Source of the DNA: Candidatus Zixiibacteriota bacterium
GTDB lineage: Bacteria; Zixibacteria; MSB-5A5; DSPP01
Direction: 5' to 3'
DNA: 64,000 bases
Assembly: GCA_022614805.1 (NCBI GenBank)
Contig: JAKEHY010000021.1
Location: 28,062-92,061 of the forward strand
Shown here: piece by piece, positions 7,673 through 15,477 of the stretch
How the letters are laid out: every line of letters begins with the position of its first letter
How positions within the stretch are numbered: the stretch's first letter is position 1
Made by a program: the position numbers and the translations under genes
The notes under the pieces: model-generated
The model's input: the letters and a program-made list of their open reading frames with translations, nothing else
Database searches by the model: none
Told to the model about the DNA's origin: nothing

Positions 7673-8842
7673 ATGAAAGCTTGTAAACGCCCGCTTTCGG
7701 CGCTTTTGCTTGCGGCTGTTTTTTGGAATGCGCCCTCGTCCAAGGGACAGGAGCAGACGAGGCCCAAACATTTCGCGTTGAAGGCCGCCCCTCTTCCAGA
7801 GTGCAAATCGTTTCTAATAGCGGAATTCGGTACAGGCTATCGGTTAAGTCAAAGAGCCATCCGCACCGCCGACACCCTCTTCCTTGACGACACCATCCCC
7901 AGTGTCATCTCCCAATCCCTCGCCCCCGACCGCCGCTTTTACTCCAGCGCGGATTTTGGATGGATGGTAAACGTAAGCCGGCGTTCCGCGGTCGGCGCCT
8001 CCCTTTTTGCCGGCTTTCCCGGCACGGGCGTTCGAGTCGCATTGAAACCGAGATACCGCCATTGGTTCGGGTCCACCACCAGCCTGGATTTGTCTCCAGG
8101 GATATTTCTGCACGTTCAGGACGACCTCTTTTTGCATAAGTTTCCCTCCTTCCTCGGGGAGGTGGGACTGAATTTCTCCAACCGGCTTGCCCTGACCGGG
8201 CGGGTTGAGGTGCTGCGCCATATCCCCGGCGTCAGCCTTACGCAAAAAGAAGAAACGGCCGTTCTTTTCTACGGCGGCGTCCGGCTCGGTTCCCTCGGAG
8301 CGCTTTGGCCCCAACCGAATTCTTTGGAAAACAAAGCCGCTTTACTTTCCATCTTAGGCACGGCCGTTCCTTCCGCCATCGGCGGCGCCTACGCCCTGGT
8401 CTGCCGGGGGAGCGGAAGCTGCGCCCTGGATGAACACTGGCCCATCGTGGTAGTTGCGGCAGGCAGCGGAATTCTGTTCGGCCCCTCACTGGGTTATTTC
8501 TACGGCGGACGGCCCGGCCGCGGCCTGGGCGGAATCGGAGTCCGGCTGGCTATAGCCGGAGGAGCTGCGGCGGTAGCCGGAATAATTTGGTCGGGCAGTT
8601 CGGCGGAAGAAGAAGATTGCGGGCTTTTCGGCCCTTGCTTCCCGTTCATACCTCCGGCAAGCATACTTATCCTTGCCGCCGGCGGAGTTATGGTGGTGGC
8701 CCACTCGATATACGATATCGTCCAAGTGAAAGAGACCGTCCAAAAACACAACCGTTCCCGGCAGGAAAAAGCGCTGACGGTTGCGCCGGCCTACTTTGCC
8801 CAGCACGGCGCGCCGGGCCTCAAGCTTCAAGCTCGGTTTTAA
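7673..8842 (+). CDS. Secreted barrel-like protein fused to the paralogue-family module
   Basis: 389 residues: signal peptide (cleavage near SSKGQ), then about 200 residues rich in alternating beta strands resembling a small outer-membrane barrel (for example FYSSADFGWMVNVSRRSAVG). A C-terminal 170-residue module belongs to the upstream paralogue family, with GPSLGYFYGGRPGRGLGGIG and the tail HNRSRQEKALTVAPAYFAQH...LQARF. The paralogue module thus exists both alone and as a fusion, which suggests it works at or with an outer-membrane barrel. Start has AGAAAGGAGA upstream. No specific function is recognised. Confidence 0.7.
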   Translation: MKACKRPLSALLLAAVFWNAPSSKGQEQTRPKHFALKAAPLPECKSFLIAEFGTGYRLSQRAIRTADTLFLDDTIPSVISQSLAPDRRFYSSADFGWMVNVSRRSAVGASLFAGFPGTGVRVALKPRYRHWFGSTTSLDLSPGIFLHVQDDLFLHKFPSFLGEVGLNFSNRLALTGRVEVLRHIPGVSLTQKEETAVLFYGGVRLGSLGALWPQPNSLENKAALLSILGTAVPSAIGGAYALVCRGSGSCALDEHWPIVVVAAGSGILFGPSLGYFYGGRPGRGLGGIGVRLAIAGGAAAVAGIIWSGSSAEEEDCGLFGPCFPFIPPASILILAAGGVMVVAHSIYDIVQVKETVQKHNRSRQEKALTVAPAYFAQHGAPGLKLQARF

Positions 8843-8879
8843 GAGGAGGAATCGATGACAGAAGTTTTACATTTCTTCT

Positions 8880-8918
8880 ACAATTCCATGACAACTCTTT
8901 TCCCTAAATTTCCATATT
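8880..8918 (+). promoter_or_regulatory. Second copy of the conserved promoter block
   Basis: ACAATTCCATGACAACTCTT (8880-8899), 13 bases, then CATATT (8913-8918), upstream of the PD40 lipoprotein gene. It is matched in sequence and spacing by 4901-4939. It implies that the paralogue array and the following three-gene operon are co-regulated. Confidence 0.5.
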
Positions 8919-8945
8919 AAAAAGTGTGAAAAAAAGGAGGAAAAA

Positions 8946-9869
8946 ATGAACACTGATAAACATTCGCTTGTAGCGTGGCTGCTTCTGGCCGTGCTGGCTT
9001 TTTCGTGCGGGAAAAAGAAGGCAACCGAGCCGGAACAGAAGACCCCCGCCATCACCCCGCCCGTGCAATTGACTACAACCGGCGGCTACGACCCCGCCGC
9101 CTCGCCGGACGGCCAATGGGTGGTTTTCAACGGGGGAGGCGTCATTGCGAAAATCAAACCGGATGGAACCGGACTGGATACCATTACGGATGCCGGCGGC
9201 GGCGACCCGGACTGGTCAGACTGGACGCGAAAGGGGAATCTTATTGTCATCGGAACCGTCGCCACGCTCGATGCCACCACGGGCGAAATCCAACTGGTGG
9301 CGTATGACGATTGCTATGAGAGCAACCCCGTCTGGTCTCCCGACGGGAGTCAAATTGCCATAACCTCAAGATGTCCGGATCGGATTGTGCTCATATCCTA
9401 TCCCGGCGGGGATACTTCGAGCGTGCCGTGCGACGACCCGGACGGCGGCGGTTGCGACGGAGAAGGCCCTACCTGGTCGGGGGATGGAAACTGGCTCGCC
9501 TTTGAGGATGGCCTGCAAATTCTCAAAGTGCCGAAATCCGGCGACACGGCACAAGTGGTATATGACGGGTCCAAAGATGACAAGGACGTCTCCCAGCCGG
9601 CCTGGTCGCCGGACGGCAAGTGGATTGCCTTTGTGCGGGAGGATTCCACGGCTACGAGCTTTTTTGATTCGGTGTGGAATTTCTTCTCCTATGGCCATAT
9701 CTGGGTAGCGGATGCGCGGGGGGAATCTTTCGGCCTCTGGCAGGTTACCACCGGCCCCTATTCAGATTTTGACCCGGCCTGGTCTCCCGATTCCCGCTTC
9801 ATTTACTTTTCGTCCAACCTGCCCGGCCAACATCGGCGCGAAATATGGAAGGTGGGTTTCAGTTTTTAG
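8946..9869 (+). CDS. PD40/TolB-like beta-propeller lipoprotein
   Basis: 307 residues. The lipobox LAFSCG predicts lipidation at about Cys21. At least five WD40-like PD40 blades follow, each with a variant of the xPAWSPDGxxIAF signature (AASPDGQWVVF, PVWSPDGSQIAI, PTWSGDGNWLAF, PAWSPDGKWIAF, PAWSPDSRFIYF). Such propellers are protein-interaction scaffolds in the periplasm or on the surface. It is first of a three-gene operon; AAAGGAGG precedes the start. Confidence 0.8.
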   Translation: MNTDKHSLVAWLLLAVLAFSCGKKKATEPEQKTPAITPPVQLTTTGGYDPAASPDGQWVVFNGGGVIAKIKPDGTGLDTITDAGGGDPDWSDWTRKGNLIVIGTVATLDATTGEIQLVAYDDCYESNPVWSPDGSQIAITSRCPDRIVLISYPGGDTSSVPCDDPDGGGCDGEGPTWSGDGNWLAFEDGLQILKVPKSGDTAQVVYDGSKDDKDVSQPAWSPDGKWIAFVREDSTATSFFDSVWNFFSYGHIWVADARGESFGLWQVTTGPYSDFDPAWSPDSRFIYFSSNLPGQHRREIWKVGFSF

Positions 9870-9885
9870 AGTGAAAGGAGAAAAA

Positions 9886-10932
9886 ATGAAAACGACGCCC
9901 GGCGAAAGAATCTCGTCCCCTACCTTAAAAGAGCTGCACCAGCTAAAGCCGGCCTATAACTGGATAATCCTGCTTTTCTTCGGCCTCTGGGGGCTGTCCG
10001 GGTTTTTCACGCTGCAAATGCCCAACCTCTGGCTGCGGCTTCCGGGGTATCTCCTTTCCGGAATTGTCCTGCATGCCCTGGGGATTATGATGCACGAAGG
10101 GGTGCATTCCAATCTTTCAAAAAACCGGAGCGTCAACCGCTGGCTGGGATTTATTTGCGGCGTTCCCACGCTTTTGGGGCTTTCGGCCTACAAGGCCGTT
10201 CACCTGCCCCATCACCGCTGGGAGCGGATGGTGGAAGATCCGGATGAATTCGAAAACCTAACCGGCAAGCCACCAGTCCTCAAAGTAATTTTAGTTCTCT
10301 GGTTTTTCATAGGAGCCTACTTCTATCTTTTCCACATAGCTTTTACCGGAATGAAACTCGCCAGCGCCAAGGAAAAAAAGAAGATACCCCAGGAATATGC
10401 GCTTTTAATCACACTTATGGCACCGGCGTTTTACTTCATCCCTTTTGAAATTTTGGGCCAGGTCTGGCTTTTCCCCATTCTCGTTACCGCCCAGTTGGCT
10501 CAAGTGCGGGGACTGGCCGAACATGCCTTTACCGCCGGAGACAGTTTGCTGACCGCCACCCGCACCGTAACCAGCAACAGGGTGACGAGCTTTTTTATGT
10601 GCAACCTGAACTACCATCTTGAGCATCACATTTATCCCGGTGTTCCCTGGTACAACCTTCCCCGTCTGCACCGGCTGTTCTTGGAAGATTACGGTAAAGT
10701 GGGGGTCTCCGTTTACACCTCCTATGCGGTTTATCTATGGCAGGTCTTTAAGGCCCTTTTCGCCAAAGTTTCCAACCCTTACGCCCAGACCGGCCCCCCC
10801 TCCGGCTACTATCGCCACTATATGCCGGTTTTGGCTGGTATCGAGAACCCGGCTTACGGGAAAGTCGATGCAGAACAAATTTTGAAGGATGCCTTTCAAC
10901 CCACAACCCAAAACAAAAGAGGTTTAAAATGA
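9886..10932 (+). CDS. Membrane fatty-acid desaturase-family protein
   Basis: 348 residues from ATG 9886, which follows AAAGGAG; an upstream in-frame extension runs inside the preceding gene. The three histidine boxes of the di-iron membrane desaturase/hydroxylase superfamily are intact: HEGVH (about 65-69), HLPHH (about 105-109) and HLEHH (near 245). Four or more TM helices surround them. It should introduce a double bond or hydroxyl into an acyl or isoprenoid chain. The substrate is not determinable, and lipid desaturase or carotenoid hydroxylase are both possible. Its stop overlaps the following 18-codon ORF as ATGA. Confidence 0.85.
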   Translation: MKTTPGERISSPTLKELHQLKPAYNWIILLFFGLWGLSGFFTLQMPNLWLRLPGYLLSGIVLHALGIMMHEGVHSNLSKNRSVNRWLGFICGVPTLLGLSAYKAVHLPHHRWERMVEDPDEFENLTGKPPVLKVILVLWFFIGAYFYLFHIAFTGMKLASAKEKKKIPQEYALLITLMAPAFYFIPFEILGQVWLFPILVTAQLAQVRGLAEHAFTAGDSLLTATRTVTSNRVTSFFMCNLNYHLEHHIYPGVPWYNLPRLHRLFLEDYGKVGVSVYTSYAVYLWQVFKALFAKVSNPYAQTGPPSGYYRHYMPVLAGIENPAYGKVDAEQILKDAFQPTTQNKRGLK

Positions 10933-10998
10933 AACGACCTATGCAGGTCACAATCACAACCCAAACCAAAGGAGGTCTAGAATGAAACGACCTATGCA
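10902..10998 (+). repeat. Tandem duplication of a gene junction (53-base period)
   Basis: Two copies of about 44 bases, with few mismatches, start at 10902 and 10955. Each carries a Shine-Dalgarno (AGAGG or GGAGG) and the start ATGAAACGACCTATGCA. The duplication adds a second start codon between the desaturase and lipoprotein genes. Confidence 0.85.
10929..10985 (+). CDS. 18-codon ORF created by the junction duplication
   Basis: The peptide begins MKRPMQVTIT, the same first six residues as the downstream lipoprotein, and terminates at a TGA that overlaps the lipoprotein ATG. Its own ATG overlaps the desaturase stop, so both junctions are ATGA. It has a Shine-Dalgarno-like AGAGG. It is probably a by-product that keeps translational coupling rather than a functional peptide; no signal or domain is present. 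Confidence 0.4.
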   Translation: MKRPMQVTITTQTKGGLE

Positions 10999-12205
10999 AC
11001 TCACCATCATGGCCAGCGTGGTTGGCCTTATGGCCTTCGGCTGCCAGAAAAAAGGGAATTTGACCGGCGCCCCGACCGCTCCGAAGGCCGGTCCGGCCTT
11101 GGGGAAACCGGCCCTTCAGCCGCCCCCCGCCCCGCTGGTCACCGTCAATTTCGGCGGCAGCGCGCAGGAATTCTGGCCCTTCACCGGCGCCAATTTTTCC
11201 GGTGCGCCCCAGGACCCGGTCAACTTGATTTTTGTGGGGCATTCCGACCCGCGCGCCATCCGGGCGGCTTTGCTGTCTTTGGACGGGGACCGCGCCGCCT
11301 TCGGCTTTCCCAACCTCTCCCCGTTCAACGACACATGGACGGATGCGATTGGGGACGTGCAAACCGGCTACGGCACGGAAAGCGGCTGGGTGGGGGGCGC
11401 CGTCCAGCTGGCCTGCGGCCCGTATGGCCCCGTCCGCTTCCACCTGCGTCTGTTTGACATCGGCGGCTGGACGTTGGGGAACGTCCACTTTGAGGTGCTC
11501 ATTCCCGGCACCACCGACCATCAGGTTTTGAACTGGGAACTGGCGGAACAATTGGTGGCGGCAGACTTTGTGCGCAGCGGCCTTTTGGACCCGAGCGTGC
11601 CTCTCATCCAGACGGATGCCATAAATCCGTCCCCCTTTCGGGAAATTCCGGCCGTCATCTACAACGGCCTTCCAGAGGACCTGAAGGCCCTCATCGGGGG
11701 CCCGGCCGGAAGCGTGGAAAACCCGGTACCGATTGCCACCGACGGGAAAGCCACCCTTTTGAATCTGGCCGGAAGCATCGAGGGTCAACCGGTGGTCGCG
11801 AAACAGGATTTTGTCATCCAGTTTGACCAGGTCATTCCCAAGCCCTTCTGCGCCTCCGGGCCGTTCGACTTCATTTACGTCAAAGGGCCGGTGCGTTTAA
11901 GCCAGACGGTGGTGATGAGCCCATCGGGCACCTTCACCAGCCAGTTCGAGGCGCAGGGGAACCTGGAACTGACGCCCGTGGACCCCAGCACCAGCCCACC
12001 TACGCCAATCGGTGAAACTTACCAAGCCGTAGTCAACGAGCAGCACAAAAGCGTGGTGACCAACGAGCTGACTTTGGTTTCCAGCTTTCAGATGCGCACG
12101 GAAATCCCGCCCACCGGCCCTTTCCGCGGACAGCTTATAGCCGAACTAAGCGTCGGGCCGGGGGAATCCAGCCGCTATTCGTTGGAGGTAACGTGCCTGC
12201 CGTAG
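10982..12205 (+). CDS. Lipoprotein of unknown function
   Basis: 407 residues. The signal MKRPMQLTIMASVVGLMAFG ends in a lipobox (MAFGC, Cys about 21), followed by a proline-rich linker (to about residue 55) and a mostly beta, low-lysine extracytoplasmic region of about 350 residues. No known domain is recognised. AAAGGAGG sits upstream. It is last in the operon with the desaturase and PD40 lipoprotein, and is followed by a strong terminator. Confidence 0.7.
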   Translation: MKRPMQLTIMASVVGLMAFGCQKKGNLTGAPTAPKAGPALGKPALQPPPAPLVTVNFGGSAQEFWPFTGANFSGAPQDPVNLIFVGHSDPRAIRAALLSLDGDRAAFGFPNLSPFNDTWTDAIGDVQTGYGTESGWVGGAVQLACGPYGPVRFHLRLFDIGGWTLGNVHFEVLIPGTTDHQVLNWELAEQLVAADFVRSGLLDPSVPLIQTDAINPSPFREIPAVIYNGLPEDLKALIGGPAGSVENPVPIATDGKATLLNLAGSIEGQPVVAKQDFVIQFDQVIPKPFCASGPFDFIYVKGPVRLSQTVVMSPSGTFTSQFEAQGNLELTPVDPSTSPPTPIGETYQAVVNEQHKSVVTNELTLVSSFQMRTEIPPTGPFRGQLIAELSVGPGESSRYSLEVTCLP

Positions 12206-12234
12206 CGTCCAGACCATAACGGTCACCAACCGAA

Positions 12235-12264
12235 AGAGGGGCCGAGGGGGCCCCTCTTTTTTTT
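12235..12264 (+). terminator. Rho-independent terminator
   Basis: A nine-pair stem AGAGGGGCC/GGCCCCTCT with a five-base loop is followed at once by an uninterrupted run of T (12257-12264). It ends the lipoprotein operon. Confidence 0.9.
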
Positions 12265-12361
12265 CAGTCACAGCGGTAAACGGGACGCACACCACGCTTT
12301 GGCCCGCCTCCCCAAAAAATCAAGCGAAAATCGTCGCCTAAAACGAAAAGGGTGGAAGGGC

Positions 12362-12390
12362 TTGCCTATCTTTTCTCTTTGGAATAAATT
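12362..12390 (+). promoter_or_regulatory. Probable promoter of tRNA-Cys and cysteine synthase
   Basis: TTGCCT (12362-12367), 17 bases, TAAATT (12385-12390), ten bases before the tRNA. No second promoter is evident before the next gene. Confidence 0.5.
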
Positions 12391-12399
12391 AAGCGTCAC

Positions 12400-12474
<75 letters not shown>

Positions 12475-12605
12475 AAGAAATTGATTTATTTTGTGATTGA
12501 ATGATTTAAAGATTTTTCAATCATTAAATCAGAAAATCAAAAAATCCCCGAATCAACTAAAGGTTGACTCGGTTTTTGCCGTGTATAACTTGGGGGGACA
12601 AAAAA

Positions 12606-13607
12606 ATGCAAACGGCGGAAAACATTCTCGAACTGGCGGGGCGCACGCCCCTGGTCAAAATAACCCGGCTCAATCCGTATGCGCGCGTCACGCTTTTGGC
12701 CAAGCTGGAGATGTTCAACCCCGGCGGGTCGGTGAAAGACCGGATGGCCTTTCACATCCTTTCCAAAGCGGAAAAAGAGGGGATAATCCACCCGGGGGAC
12801 ACGCTTGTGGACAACACCTCCGGCAACACCGGCATCGGGATGGCGATTTTCGCCGCCGTAAAAGGGTACCGGGCGGTGCTGACCATCCCGGACCGGATGA
12901 GTGACGAGAAAATCAATTTGCTGCGGGCCTACGGCGCCGAAGTCATCGTCTGCCCCTCGGACGTTCCAATTACCCATCCGGAGAGCGCCTACAACAAGGC
13001 CAAAGAAATAGCCGGAGAGACCGGCGCCTTCCGGTTGAACCAGTACCATAACCAGGCCAATCCCGAAGCCCACTACTTAACCACCGGGCCGGAAATCTGG
13101 GAACAGACGGGGAGGAAAATCGACTATTTTGTCGCCGGCATCGGCACCGGCGGCACGTTGTCCGGCGCCGGGCGGTTTTTGAAAGAGAAGAACCCGAAAA
13201 TTCAGGTGATTGCGGTTGACCCCAAAGGGTCAATTTTGAAGTCCTACATTGAAAAAGGGGTTGAAATCCGGCCAGAATCATATAAATTAGAGGGTATAGG
13301 CAGCGAGATGGTTACGGAAGCCTTGGATAAAACCGTTATCGATGAGGTCATCGAGGTGGCCGATAAGGAGGCCTTTCGGATGACCCGGGAGCTGGCCCGG
13401 AGGGAAGGGATTCTGGCTGGCGGTTCCTCTGGTGCCGTCCTTTGGGCCTGCTTGGAGGCGGCCAAAGCAGTCCGCGAGCCCAAAACGATGGTGGTGGTCT
13501 TTCCGGATACCGGGCTGCGGTATCTTTCCCGGTATTTCAACGACGACTGGATGGAAGCGGCCGGTTTTTTGGCCAAAGAACGAACCAAACCAACCGGGGT
13601 GCGTTAG
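12606..13607 (+). CDS. Cysteine synthase-family PLP enzyme
   Basis: 333 residues of the CysK/cystathionine beta-synthase fold-type II family. The lysine that binds PLP is in FNPGGSVKDRMA (about residue 40). The substrate-binding loop is NTSGNTGIG, the phosphate loop is GTGGTLSG, and GGSSGA lies near the C-terminus. There are no CBS domains, so O-acetylserine (or O-phosphoserine) sulfhydrylase is more likely than cystathionine synthase. ATG 12606 is preferred over an upstream in-frame start because it begins the conserved ENILELAGRTPLV and follows a GGGGGG ribosome site. It lies 131 bases after tRNA-Cys and may share its transcript; that spacer is AT-rich with an imperfect palindrome around 12498-12531. 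Confidence 0.9.
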   Translation: MQTAENILELAGRTPLVKITRLNPYARVTLLAKLEMFNPGGSVKDRMAFHILSKAEKEGIIHPGDTLVDNTSGNTGIGMAIFAAVKGYRAVLTIPDRMSDEKINLLRAYGAEVIVCPSDVPITHPESAYNKAKEIAGETGAFRLNQYHNQANPEAHYLTTGPEIWEQTGRKIDYFVAGIGTGGTLSGAGRFLKEKNPKIQVIAVDPKGSILKSYIEKGVEIRPESYKLEGIGSEMVTEALDKTVIDEVIEVADKEAFRMTRELARREGILAGGSSGAVLWACLEAAKAVREPKTMVVVFPDTGLRYLSRYFNDDWMEAAGFLAKERTKPTGVR

Positions 13608-13645
13608 CGTATAAGAAAGTGGACAAACAAAAAAGAGGAGCACTT

Positions 13646-14389
13646 ATGAAAAGGGCATTTCTTACGGTTTTAACGCTGGCGCTGGCCTACAGCTTGGCGG
13701 CTGTCCAGGAAACCGGGGTACAAAACGGTTCAACCCCCCAGCAACAGAATGTAAAAGCCGCGCGCCTGGAGATTTCCCAAAAAGTCTGGGATTTTGGCTA
13801 CATTCCCCGGGGGGCCAAGGTGACCCACAATTTTGTCTTGAAAAACGTGGGGAACGATACTTTGAAAATCACCAACGTGCGCAAAAGCTGCGGCTGCACG
13901 GCGGCCCCCCTGAAAAAAGACGTTCTCTTTCCGGGGGACACCACCGAGCTGGCGGTGACCTTCAGCTCCGGCGCCTATCAGGGCCCGGTTTCCAAGGCCG
14001 TTTACGTGGAGTCCAACGACCCGATTGAACCGTTCATCGACATCACGTTTAACGCCACGGTTTCCATTCCTTCCAAGCTTTTGTCCATCGACCCCTTTTT
14101 CATAAAATTTGACACCGTCCGGGGGCTGCCGCTCAAAGCCTCCATCAAGGTGGTCAACATCGACGCCCAGCCGGTCAGCTTCAGCATCACCCAGGAGCCG
14201 CTGGATTATGTGAGCCTGAAAGCCCGGAAGAAAAAAATCGCCCCCGGCAAGGAAGCGGAAATAGAAGTGGAGTTGAAAAAGGCCCCGCCGGCGGGGGAGT
14301 TCGGCACCTCCTTTACCCTGATGTGCGACGACGACAAGAACACCCGCTTTTCCATTCCCATCCAAGGGTATTACCTCTCGCCGAAGTAG
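13646..14389 (+). CDS. Secreted DUF1573 protein
   Basis: 247 residues with a cleavable signal peptide (1-20) and a DUF1573 Ig-like domain at about 40-140, marked by WDFGYIPRGAKVTHNFVLKN and the SCGCT cysteine motif. A second beta domain runs about 145-245. The family is common in FCB-group bacteria but its role is not established. It begins 38 bases after the cysteine synthase gene with AAGAGGAG upstream, so co-transcription is likely. Confidence 0.85.
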   Translation: MKRAFLTVLTLALAYSLAAVQETGVQNGSTPQQQNVKAARLEISQKVWDFGYIPRGAKVTHNFVLKNVGNDTLKITNVRKSCGCTAAPLKKDVLFPGDTTELAVTFSSGAYQGPVSKAVYVESNDPIEPFIDITFNATVSIPSKLLSIDPFFIKFDTVRGLPLKASIKVVNIDAQPVSFSITQEPLDYVSLKARKKKIAPGKEAEIEVELKKAPPAGEFGTSFTLMCDDDKNTRFSIPIQGYYLSPK

Positions 14390-14440
14390 GGGAAATTTTC
14401 GGCTTGACGACCGCCTTTGGCCGCACCATATTGGCGTTTT

Positions 14441-14513
14441 GAGGGTGAACCTCTGTTGTCCCGGGGTAGTTTCCTAGCCCCCTCTACCCTACCAGAGCAA
14501 CACCCTCTTTTTT
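14441..14513 (+). terminator. Long, interrupted-stem terminator
   Basis: Nested pairs GAGGGTG/CACCCTC (14441-14447 with 14501-14507), CTCTG/CAGAG (14451-14455 with 14493-14497) and GGGTAG/CTACCC (14464-14469 with 14484-14489) form a long hairpin ending in TTTTTT. It ends the cysteine synthase/DUF1573 transcript. Its size is unusual for a simple terminator. Confidence 0.7.
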
Positions 14514-14560
14514 GTTACACAAAAAACGCTCCCTGCAATTCCTTTTCACTTCGAAAACCC

Positions 14561-14589
14561 TTGACACCTTAAGCCGGGCTGGCTAACTT
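14561..14589 (+). promoter_or_regulatory. Sigma-70-type promoter for the dockerin gene pair
   Basis: Perfect TTGACA (14561-14566), 17 bases, TAACTT (14584-14589), then AGAAAGGAG before the ATG at 14615. Confidence 0.65.
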
Positions 14590-14614
14590 TCTTTCAACAA
14601 AGAAAGGAGCAAAT

Positions 14615-15427
14615 ATGAAAAGATTGCTTCCTGCCACCTTAGCACTGGGGCTACTTCCCTGCCTGTTCTGTTTCAACCTCGCTTCCGCTCAAACCCCTGA
14701 CCCCCGTGATTCGGTCATCGTCGAGTCCAAAACCGTCAATCCCGGCGTGGGGTCCCCGGCAACTTCGGTCAAGGTCTTTATTACCAACAAGGACTCTCTC
14801 GGTGCGTTTTCGCTCATTCTTACGTCAAAATCCCAAAGCGGCGGGGCCTATATGACGCTCGGCTGGCCCAGGAATTTTAACGGAGCGGTGCGGCCCTTCA
14901 CGAATTCTTTGAACCTCTACCCCGGTCTTTACACGCCATATTACAACGGTTCCCCGCCGGACACCTTCGCCGTGGCCAGCTTTGCGGATCCCCAAGACCC
15001 GGCCACCTTTGAACCGCCCAATGCGGTTCGTAAGCTCATCTGGGAAATAGAATTCGACACGATTCGTTCCGAACTTGGAACGGTCTGGCTTGACTCGGTT
15101 TTAGTGATGCATCCGGATGGAATAAACTTCATTAAAACCCGTTTTACGGCTGCAATTCCGAGTCAAAGGAATTATTGGCTGGTTCCGGTAAATTTCTCGA
15201 AAGGTGTCATCACAGTTACTCCACCAGACCAGCCGCCTTGCAACGACTTGAACGGGGATGGCAACTTTTCGACGGCGGACATAGTGGAGGCGGTTAATTG
15301 TCTATTTTCCGGCGAGGGCGGGTGTGGAGCGATATCGACTGCCGCCGATATAGTGAAACTCTTGAAAGCGCTGTTTTCCAGTCCCGGTTCCGGTCCCGTT
15401 CCGCTTGTGCCCCCTGTTCCATGTTAA
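14615..15427 (+). CDS. Secreted cohesin-like/dockerin-like protein
   Basis: 270 residues. Signal peptide 1-25 (cleavage near ASAQ). An N-terminal beta domain (about 30-205) opens with SKTVNPG and VKVFITNKDSLGAFSL, a pattern resembling the cohesin fold. The C-terminus (about 208-250) holds a dockerin-like calcium module, CNDLNGDGNFSTADIVEAVN, followed by a second weaker helix repeat. In cultured cellulosome producers these modules pair proteins; here the same C-terminal module also ends the adjacent protease. The cohesin assignment is a pattern impression only. Substrate unknown. Confidence 0.65.
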   Translation: MKRLLPATLALGLLPCLFCFNLASAQTPDPRDSVIVESKTVNPGVGSPATSVKVFITNKDSLGAFSLILTSKSQSGGAYMTLGWPRNFNGAVRPFTNSLNLYPGLYTPYYNGSPPDTFAVASFADPQDPATFEPPNAVRKLIWEIEFDTIRSELGTVWLDSVLVMHPDGINFIKTRFTAAIPSQRNYWLVPVNFSKGVITVTPPDQPPCNDLNGDGNFSTADIVEAVNCLFSGEGGCGAISTAADIVKLLKALFSSPGSGPVPLVPPVPC

Positions 15428-15477
15428 GGAGGGTGTAAAAGAAGGGCTCTATGCGGTATTGAAGAAGGGAGAAAGAT

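Noticed and set aside
9712-9885. N-terminal extension of the desaturase
   Set aside because: It lies within the PD40 lipoprotein gene; ATG 9886 has its own AAAGGAG.
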